From: Brevipalpus yothersi
Taxonomy: Eukaryota > Arthropoda > Arachnida > Trombidiformes > Tenuipalpidae
Length of the DNA: 64,000 nucleotides
Direction of reading: 5' to 3'
Assembly (NCBI GenBank): GCA_003956705.1
Contig: QZCP01000323.1
Location: 129,938 to 193,937, forward strand
The position numbers and the translations under genes were made by a program. Position 1 is the stretch's first letter; each line of letters starts with the position of its first letter. Below, piece after piece: positions 57,510-64,000 of the stretch. The notes beneath the pieces are model-generated. The model searched no databases and had not been told where the DNA came from. It saw only the letters and a program-made list of their open reading frames with translations.

Positions 57510-58513
57510 TTTTGACTACTACCACTTGATTGCAACAAAATTAAACATCGACAACATCATGATTAATTGTAACACGATAATTTCACAATTAAAGTTGAAA
57601 TCGTCAAAACACATCATGTTTACAGCATGCTTTTTGTATACATCTCAACGGCGCAAGTCTCACAGAGCAAGAGACTTGATTGAGAATAAAAAATTATCTC
57701 CAAAATATTGAATATTAAAATTTTAAAACGACAATTGAATTCTTAGACTCAAAGCGTTTGACTGTAGATAAAAAAATCCCGATTTTTTTTATAAGATTTA
57801 TTCTGCCTTTTTGATCGATACAGCAACTTATTTGAGTTGGCAGCTTTTCAAAAGATTCTAAAGAAAATTCGCCAGACTCTGAGTCTAAATATTTATTTGT
57901 CGTTCTGATAGATGACAGATATTCTAATAGATTGAGTTTGGTATAATTCAAGTGGCATACACTATATTGATAGGCTATGTTCTCGAGAGCTACAGCCTTG
58001 TTAACAGAATTTAGGTAATGACAGTTCTTTCTGTATTTATTCCAATCAAAATCTACACCCAAGGCCTATTCTACACTCGGAGAGAAAAGGGAGAGAGATG
58101 GGAATTTTTTATTCCATTTTCCTCCATTTACACTCAGAACGTCTCGAACTTATTATACGAACAATTCATTCCAATAATCTAAAATGAAGTCCTGGTGCTT
58201 ATGAATGATATTATGATCATCTCCTACACACTGCTTCCTTAAATTCTCTTCCCAGCATTCAACATTCGATAATTTCTCTTTCATAAATAGATTTCACTCA
58301 TTCATGAAATCAATACCAATTTTCTAGAAGCATTGGATTGATGAAAATCTTACATTCTGTGCCATATTTGATTTAAAATACATTCTAGATCTTCTCAACC
58401 AATTAAAAACTTTCAATTCATAATCACTTTGGCATCTTGATGATAGAAATCATCTTGAGGTCTGATAGATATTTCCAGGAATCATCCTATTGACTTTGGG
58501 TGGCTTTTCCAGT
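57510..58513. other. Spacer between DDX28 and first receptor-like gene
   Basis: 1.0 kb. The middle third holds the exon-like frame listed separately. The remainder is AT-rich without recognised features. Confidence 0.5.
57715..58065 (-). CDS. Hypothetical exon-like frame, about 115 aa, no ATG
   Basis: Open frame ending in TAA at 57715 and preceded directly by an AG acceptor-like site (GTGTAGAATAG|GCC). It contains no methionine codon. The composition is protein-like (LNLLEYLSSIRTTNKYLDSESGE, then KLPTQISCCIDQKGR). It could be the last exon of an unrecognised minus-strand gene, a relic of the receptor-like cluster, or chance. No family was recognised. Confidence 0.25.
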   Translation of the reverse strand, partial: ALGVDFDWNKYRKNCHYLNSVNKAVALENIAYQYSVCHLNYTKLNLLEYLSSIRTTNKYLDSESGEFSLESFEKLPTQISCCIDQKGRINLIKKIGIFLSTVKRFESKNSIVVLKF

Positions 58514-59713
58514 CTACACCAGGAAGAAGAGCTCAAATATGGCAAATAAGACAGCAATTAGAATCACAATAAGCCAGATGAATAAAGTCCCTCTAAAATA
58601 TTGATAAGTCAATGGACTTGGTGGTAGTACATGAGACTGTACCGTTGATTCCATGCAGCTTTGATTCCCTCTACGTGGGTTAATTTTTCGTGAGAAATGT
58701 AAAGAACCAATACCATGAGATTGTGGTAAACCCATTTCGAAAGCTTGGAGAGCTGAGCCTGTGAAAGCATTTCGAACCGATTTGGGTACTTTTTTGCTGA
58801 TAGCGTACAGAATAAAGTGAGGATGGGACACATTTTTTGAGATATAAAGAGGAATATCTCCAAATTTAGCACCATAAAAGGAGCAAAGAAAATATTTCGC
58901 TGTTTGATGATTTCTCCTACCTCTGTAGTAAACACAATTCTTTCCGCTCATGCATGTGAGAAAATTTTTGAAAAATTCAATAGAAGTTTCGATTTTAACT
59001 TCTCGATCGAACCCATCTAGGAAGTCACTACATATTGATCTTGTTCCTGCAAGAACCTTTAGATCCTTTTTATTGACATCGTTGATTGTATCAATTTTGT
59101 CAAATGATGGAACAGAGACTCGTTCAGTGTTTAATTTGACTCCAAATACGATCTGAAGAAGGAGAATTGAGACCAATACAATGGCAATGAGGAGAGAAAG
59201 TTTCTTGCGAAGATTTTTCGCATAATTCTGTCGCACTAGAATTTCCACAAAAGCCCATGCAGAGTAGAACAAAGTCTCTTGAGTCACGAACATTTTCCAG
59301 ATTACAAATATGAGAAATAATAGCATCAATATTAGAAGTGTGAACTCCAATCTCATCGCGATTAGGGCATGTTCCGGTCTACTTGATACAACTGAGGACT
59401 CAATTTCTGGTAAAGTACCAAAGCAGCATGAATCATACATGGTTCCCGAGCTAAATGTAATGTTCTCGGATGAAATTGCTGTAGTAGAACCGATTTCCGT
59501 TATATCAACTTCACCTTTAGTTATTTCAACTGCACCCTCTCTGAAAGCTTCATTGAGGGCCATATTCTTGGCAAAAACGAAGCTTACATTGAATTTTTGG
59601 ATCAAATATTCTCGGCCATAAAATAGGGAAACAGGAATACCTCTCACATATTTTGTAGGAGAGAGTTTCAATAGATCTGAGTTTGCAAAGAAAAATCGTA
59701 AAGTGGACATCAT
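58514..59713 (-). CDS. Divergent ionotropic-receptor-like protein, copy 1
   Basis: Membrane protein with the layout of ionotropic (variant glutamate) receptors, which are ligand-gated cation channels used in chemosensation. A single visible exon of 399 residues. Order: S1 half of the ligand-binding fold (STLRFFFANSDLL...VRGIPVSLFYGREYLIQKF...EVDITEIGS), M1 (LEFTLLILMLLFLIFVIWKM), a short pore-loop-like segment, M3 (SLLIAIVLVSILLLQIVFGV) running into the family-like NTERVSVPSFDKIDTINDV, the S2 half, and M4 (LFIWLIVILIAVLFAIFELFF). No amino-terminal domain or signal peptide is seen. SFMMS directly upstream of the ATG is conserved in copy 2 behind an acceptor-like site, so the true N terminus may lie in an unseen upstream exon. 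The glutamate-binding Arg of classical iGluRs is not evident. Confidence 0.72.
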   Translation of the reverse strand: MMSTLRFFFANSDLLKLSPTKYVRGIPVSLFYGREYLIQKFNVSFVFAKNMALNEAFREGAVEITKGEVDITEIGSTTAISSENITFSSGTMYDSCCFGTLPEIESSVVSSRPEHALIAMRLEFTLLILMLLFLIFVIWKMFVTQETLFYSAWAFVEILVRQNYAKNLRKKLSLLIAIVLVSILLLQIVFGVKLNTERVSVPSFDKIDTINDVNKKDLKVLAGTRSICSDFLDGFDREVKIETSIEFFKNFLTCMSGKNCVYYRGRRNHQTAKYFLCSFYGAKFGDIPLYISKNVSHPHFILYAISKKVPKSVRNAFTGSALQAFEMGLPQSHGIGSLHFSRKINPRRGNQSCMESTVQSHVLPPSPLTYQYFRGTLFIWLIVILIAVLFAIFELFFLV

Positions 59714-60894
59714 GAAACTCTTTTAGAAATGGAAACCGAAAATCATTGAGAGGGTTCTCAAAACCAATCTTTGACAAGAATAGATGAGCTGATAATTATT
59801 TTTCCTTCAACGACGGAAAACTTTCAAGTCTCCCCATTTGAGCAAACTATGATTACACCAGGACCAAATCTTTGAGTCCAAAGTATATCTATAATCCAGA
59901 CAATTATCATGTTTTAAGAGAGCGGAAAGAGAGAGAAATGAGCTGTGGAAACAATAGCGGGCTATGAAATGAATGGGTAGAATAATTTTGCCACACGAGT
60001 CCATCATTAACTTGATGAGATATTTTTCGAGATGCAGGGGAGAGAGATTTTTTCAACTCCATTGGCAGAGGCTGTATGTGAGAAAATCTATCTACTTGAT
60101 AGTATACACCCTCTTAATTTGACTCAGCGATTAAAGTTTTTTCGATTTTTCGTTAACGCCCTAAGGAACTCTGAGGAAGTTTATTTGTTCACAATAGCAG
60201 AAGATTCTGACTGTGTGTACCTAAGAATTGATGAGGATCGATATCAGCTTCATTTAGTTCTGTTCTTGTTGGATTTTTCTCGGTTTATTCTGTTTCTTCA
60301 ATTCTAATGAGTCAAAGTTTGAGAAATTTTTCTAATTGCTTATAGGATGAGGATCATGATATTCCAATAGAACCTGAATGATGATCGTGTTAGTTTCCAT
60401 ATGTATGTATGTATACAACCCTTCAGAATATTTGACAATTTCTCATTAGTATGATCTTCAGAGGCTTCATAATGCAATATTTTTGCATTAAATGATCGAT
60501 CCTTTTACTCATGAAATTTTAAACTGTTCTTCGGAAACTTTGGAGTGGTTGAGAGACTCCTGAATTTCAACTCATGTAGGATTTTTGAAACAGTTTGATT
60601 TTCCTCAACTCATGAAAGGATTAATATCTAAGATATAGAATCAAATTTATACGCAGCATGATGCTTCCTCTGGTCATTCCGTCTCAACCGTATTCTAATC
60701 TCAAAGCTATATTAGTAAACAATTAACCGCAAGCATAGTCAGATATATATTCTTAGTTTATGATCTGAGATATTGTTAAAGTTTCCAATTTAATTATCGA
60801 ATAAGATAAGTTACAGCTCCAAGGAATCATATCAATCTTTGAATGGCTTGAATATTTTTGAAAACTATCCTATCATCTAATATGATCAGCTTTC
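59714..60894. other. Spacer between the two receptor-like genes
   Basis: 1.18 kb. It contains an ATG-started minus-strand frame (59807-60007) and a plus-strand 91-codon frame (60032-60307), both without recognised families. The minus-strand frame ends in WGDLKVF and could be a relic of an N-terminal receptor exon; this is not supported by a good donor site. Confidence 0.4.
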
Positions 60895-62094
60895 CTAGTC
60901 TCGATGGTAGAAAAGCTCAGTACTATGAATCAGTATAGCGATTAAAATACAAACGAACCAGACCAATAAGCTTCCTCTAAGATATTCGTGCGTTAATGGA
61001 CTTGGTGGTAATACATGAGATTGTACGGTTGATTCCATGCATCTCTCATTTACTCCAAATAGGTTAATTTTTCGTGATTGATGCAAAGAGCCAAGACCCG
61101 TCGCTTGTGGTAAGCCCATTTCAAAAGCTCGAGTTGTCGAGCTTGTGAAAGTATTCCTGACAGACCTTGGTACTTTCTTGCTGATAGCGTAAAGAAAGTA
61201 GTGAGGATGGGACAAACTTTTTGAAATGTAAAGAGGATTCTCTTTCAGTTTGTCAGCCAAGACGGAGCAAATAAAAAATTTCGCTGTTTGATGAGTTCTT
61301 TCATTTTTGTAGTATACACAATTATTTTCACTCAGGCATATGAGAAAATTTTCGAAGATTGAATTCGCGGATAGAATTATGACTTCTTGCTCCAATCCAT
61401 CAAGATAGTTGCTGCAAATCGTATTTGCTGATCCAAAAATCTTGAGTTCTTTTCCATTTACATCGGCAATTGTGTCGATTTTGTCGAACGATGGAACTGA
61501 GACCCTTTCAGTGTTCAGATTGACTCCAAATAGGATCTGTAGAGATGAAATTGAAACCAATACAATGGCCACAAAGAGTGAGACTTCTTTGCGAGGAATC
61601 ATTGAGCAATCCTGTCTCACCAGAATGCTAAAAAAAGCCCAAATAGAATCGAAAATTCTGTCTTGAGTTGAAAGCATTCTACACAAAACAAAAATCAGAA
61701 GTAATAGCATCAATATCAACAGCAAGAATTCCAATCTCATTGCAATCAGGGCATGTTCTGGTCTAGCGGATAGTAATGAAGATTTAATTTTTGGGACTGT
61801 TCCGCAGCAGCATGAGTCATAAATGGTTCCCGAGCTAAATGTTAAGTTCTTGGACAAAATTTTGGTAAAAGAACCAATTTCCGTTATATCAACTTCCTCT
61901 TCACTGATTTTGAGGGCACCTTCTCTCAAGGCATCAACGAGTGCTTTGTTCTTGGCGAAAACAATGCTCAAGTTGAACTTTCGAATCAAATATTCTTGAC
62001 CATGAAATAAGATCTCAGGGATGCCTTTCACTTTCTTCTTGGTGGGAAGTGTCAATAGATCTGTGTGGGCAAAAAAGAATCGCAATGCGGACAT
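60895..62094 (-). CDS. Divergent ionotropic-receptor-like protein, copy 2
   Basis: Tandem paralogue of the preceding gene on the same strand, also 399 residues from the aligned ATG. Identical blocks include TERVSVPSFDKIDTI in the M3-S2 linker and CMESTVQSHVLPPSPLT before M4. S1 (MSALRFFFAHTDLL, EVDITEIGSF), M1 (LEFLLLILMLLLLIFVLCRM), M3 (SLFVAIVLVSISSLQILFGV) and M4 (LLVWFVCILIAILIHSTELF) align with copy 1. A strong acceptor (CTCGTTTTCATTCCTATTCAG) sits just before SFI and the ATG, which suggests an upstream exon that I could not identify. Probably a chemosensory receptor or a degenerate relative; ligand and channel function are unknown. Confidence 0.72.
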   Translation of the reverse strand: MSALRFFFAHTDLLTLPTKKKVKGIPEILFHGQEYLIRKFNLSIVFAKNKALVDALREGALKISEEEVDITEIGSFTKILSKNLTFSSGTIYDSCCCGTVPKIKSSLLSARPEHALIAMRLEFLLLILMLLLLIFVLCRMLSTQDRIFDSIWAFFSILVRQDCSMIPRKEVSLFVAIVLVSISSLQILFGVNLNTERVSVPSFDKIDTIADVNGKELKIFGSANTICSNYLDGLEQEVIILSANSIFENFLICLSENNCVYYKNERTHQTAKFFICSVLADKLKENPLYISKSLSHPHYFLYAISKKVPRSVRNTFTSSTTRAFEMGLPQATGLGSLHQSRKINLFGVNERCMESTVQSHVLPPSPLTHEYLRGSLLVWFVCILIAILIHSTELFYHRD

Positions 62095-63559
62095 TATGAA
62101 ACTCTGAATAGGAATGAAAACGAGACGAAAATGAACAATGAGGAGGTTTAGAACAATCCTCAATTCTCAGCAAGAAAAAGGCTCTGACAACTATTTTTTT
62201 GGGAGCTGTAGTTCATTTCTTACAAGGAATATGCCTCGGCAGGTGCACTAAGATGGAATATTCTCGACCCATGTCAGTAATGACCCTAATTGCCTGACTA
62301 TCGAGACTAACATACTCTATGCCTGGGTTTCATTACTTCTCTACAACTCATCATCTTTTTATTCGTTTTGGGAGAGAAGATCAATCATCCAAGTGCTCTC
62401 ATTGCGATATTATTGTTCAGACATAAATTAAAATCGAGAGGGGCTTTGTTTTTTCAAATAAGTACTGATGATTTTAATAATTGGTTACAAATTGAGGTAA
62501 AATGAGTTACCAATTGACAAAGAACTTCTTTCACTCTCTTATTTCAACTTTTCACTTATCGACCATTCATTTTCTCAGAAATACAAAAGATCGTTAATTA
62601 TACTTCCACAACTTTTTTTCTCAAAACCCTCCAAATCCAGAAGACTACTATACCATATTGAGATTGATCTTACGTCATATTGAGATAGATTGACGTAATA
62701 CTGTGTACTCACAAAATTTTGAACGAATTGGCTATTCAAGCCCAATAATTTCTAAGGATGATGATGGATTTTTCAAATAATATATTCTTTTGAGTTGATT
62801 CAAGGCAGATGAGGATTGCAGAGATCTGATGGATTGATTTCACCGTGACACATTCCCAATTTTATACCAATTCAAAGGCACTCAGACTCAAAATCCTTTT
62901 GCAAAACAAAACTTCTATCTATAATTTTTAGAATTTTCTTTTTCACTCATTCTCCCAGATAGTGTAGCTCCATTTGAAAAACCTTTCCAAATTTCAACAT
63001 ATCGAGTCTGAAAACTTATTTGCCACCCTAATAATTTCAATTTAGACAAATCAAATGACAGCCATTGTCAAGTATCTATTTTAGGATGTGTCATGAATGC
63101 TATCTAATGTCCGGCAAAAATCATCTGTATCAGTCCTTGCTCAATTATCCCCCGATTTAATTAACAAACAAGAGTAATATTGGGTCCATATGAACGAAAA
63201 CCTGAGACACATGAGTCACTCTGAGGTTTTCAGCTTAAAAGCACTCGATAAACATGAGAGTTCAGCAATTATAACAACAGCAAACCAGATAGATCAGTTG
63301 GTTTGAGATCTTGATCAGGTGCATATACAACAGTTACACATGAAGGTAAGTGATCTCTGTTCGAGGATAGAATCTATCCATTTTTCATCATAGCAAGACA
63401 CAAATCTATCTGGTTTATGGGAGAGATAATATTTACAATTTAAGAGAATATCATTCTGGTCCATCTCTACTCTCATTCTCGTGGCAAAATGAACACTCTA
63501 TATAAGTTTTCTCAAGAGTGAGAGGAATGAATTTTATTGTTTCTTTGGAAAGTCGTGTT
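62095..63559. other. Intergenic, receptor copy 2 to SLC4A11-like gene
   Basis: About 1.46 kb of AT-rich sequence with no recognised gene. The SLC4A11-like poly(A) signal lies at its right edge. Confidence 0.55.
63533..63538 (-). terminator. Polyadenylation signal of SLC4A11-like gene
   Basis: Minus-strand AATAAA (TTTATT on the plus strand) 22 nt after the stop codon, which predicts a very short 3' UTR. Confidence 0.55.
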
Positions 63560-63864
63560 TTAATCAAATGAATCTAATGCTTTCAACACCTTTTTGCTGA
63601 TCATTATGGGTAAAATGAAGTGTCTGAAAAAGAAGAACTCTGTTGTTAATTTCAGTTTCTCAAAATACATGCGATTGCTCATAATTTTGCTCACCTTATT
63701 GGAATGAGAAGAGCTATGAATATTGGGAAAGCCATTTCCAGATAAGCCCATGGAGCAAATCCAACGAAACACAGGAGTCCTAACTGTATCAGCTCGATTA
63801 TCGTAAACAAGTGGATAGTTTTTTGTCTCACATGTCTCAAGTAATGATTCGGAGGATAAGATGC
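63560..63864 (-). CDS. SLC4A11-like transporter, last two coding exons (5' part outside window)
   Basis: C terminus of a bicarbonate/borate-transporter superfamily protein. Penultimate exon 63864-63695 (acceptor CGAATAG, donor AAG|GTGAGC) encodes YPPNHYLRHVRQKTIHLFT, then a transmembrane helix and FAPWAYLEMAFPIFIALLIPIR. The last exon 63623-63560 encodes HFILPIMISKKVLKALDSFD and the stop. The pattern RHV..K.IH.FT...Q...L...F...PY..M.FP...A.LIPIRH..LP....K.L..LD matches SLC4A11 better than the anion-exchanger branch, which has PLRxxHxFT and different ends. SLC4A11 proteins conduct H+/OH-/NH3 and water, with plant and yeast relatives exporting borate. Splice phase is consistent (phase 2). The remainder lies beyond base 64000. 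Confidence 0.85.
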
Positions 63865-64000
63865 CTATTCGAAAGAGATAAAAGACAAAATTACAGATTA
63901 TAAATTACAAGAGGACAAATTTCATGATCACAAACTCATGAATCATGTATTAAAGTGGATTTTTCGAGATTATTCTGTAAAATCAACAAAAATTCCTACC

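Noticed and set aside
60032..60307. 91-codon plus-strand frame between the receptor-like genes
   Set aside because: It starts with ATG and looks partly protein-like, but ends in a Leu/Phe-rich run, has no family match and no splice support.

Overview
The window looks like arthropod nuclear DNA. It is AT-rich, with short GT-AG introns (mostly 50-600 bp), some longer neural-gene introns, many (GA)n/(CT)n microsatellites and ATC/GAT trinucleotide runs. The gene set (Dscam, Six4, MSL2, kinesin-2, mitoguardin, ferroportin, divergent ionotropic-receptor-like genes) fits an arthropod. A chelicerate, probably an acariform mite, is my best guess from gene style, but I cannot name a species. All gene models were built by hand from reading frames, splice-site phase and remembered family motifs. 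No database search was run.

Layout. 1-14594 (minus): the 5' two-thirds of a canonical Dscam-type cell-adhesion gene. Signal-peptide exon, nine Ig domains, the first FN3 and the start of the second are visible; the rest lies beyond base 1. 15658-17029 (plus): Ran GTPase, four exons. 17846-18742 (minus): RRP8-like rRNA methyltransferase. 19223-21067 (minus): an intronless secreted plexin/semaphorin-like protein with a PSI motif. It is divergent from an orphan helical protein at 21370-22179 (plus). 23226-24535 (plus): mitoguardin. 26921-28186 (plus): orphan coiled-coil protein. 29020-31370 (minus): KIF3B-type kinesin-2. 31723-34115 (minus): MTO1, divergent from a DPH7-like gene (34566-35708, plus). 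36403-37388 (plus): Six4-type homeobox gene, followed by about 5.3 kb of repeat-rich DNA without a gene I can support. 42733-43969 (plus): MSL2. 45701-47435 (plus): ABHD18, eight exons. 49334-51612 (plus): ferroportin. 52147-54084 (minus): UTP4/cirhin, divergent from an orphan basic/Trp-rich protein (54526-55236, plus). 55723-57509 (minus): DDX28. 58514-59713 and 60895-62094 (minus): a tandem pair of divergent ionotropic-receptor-like genes. 63560-63864 (minus): the last two coding exons of an SLC4A11-like transporter that continues past base 64000.

Most genes are housekeeping loci packed head-to-head or tail-to-tail. Several concern translation or ribosome assembly: RRP8 and UTP4 (nucleolar rRNA processing), MTO1 and DDX28 (mitochondrial translation), DPH7 (eEF2 diphthamide) and Ran (nuclear export). 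I see this as a gene-dense neighbourhood and not as an operon. The accessory-looking parts are the receptor-like pair, the PSI protein, three orphan proteins, and a possible small spliced minus-strand transcript near 44.7-45.2 kb.

No rRNA, convincing tRNA, CRISPR array, intact transposon or viral element was recognised.
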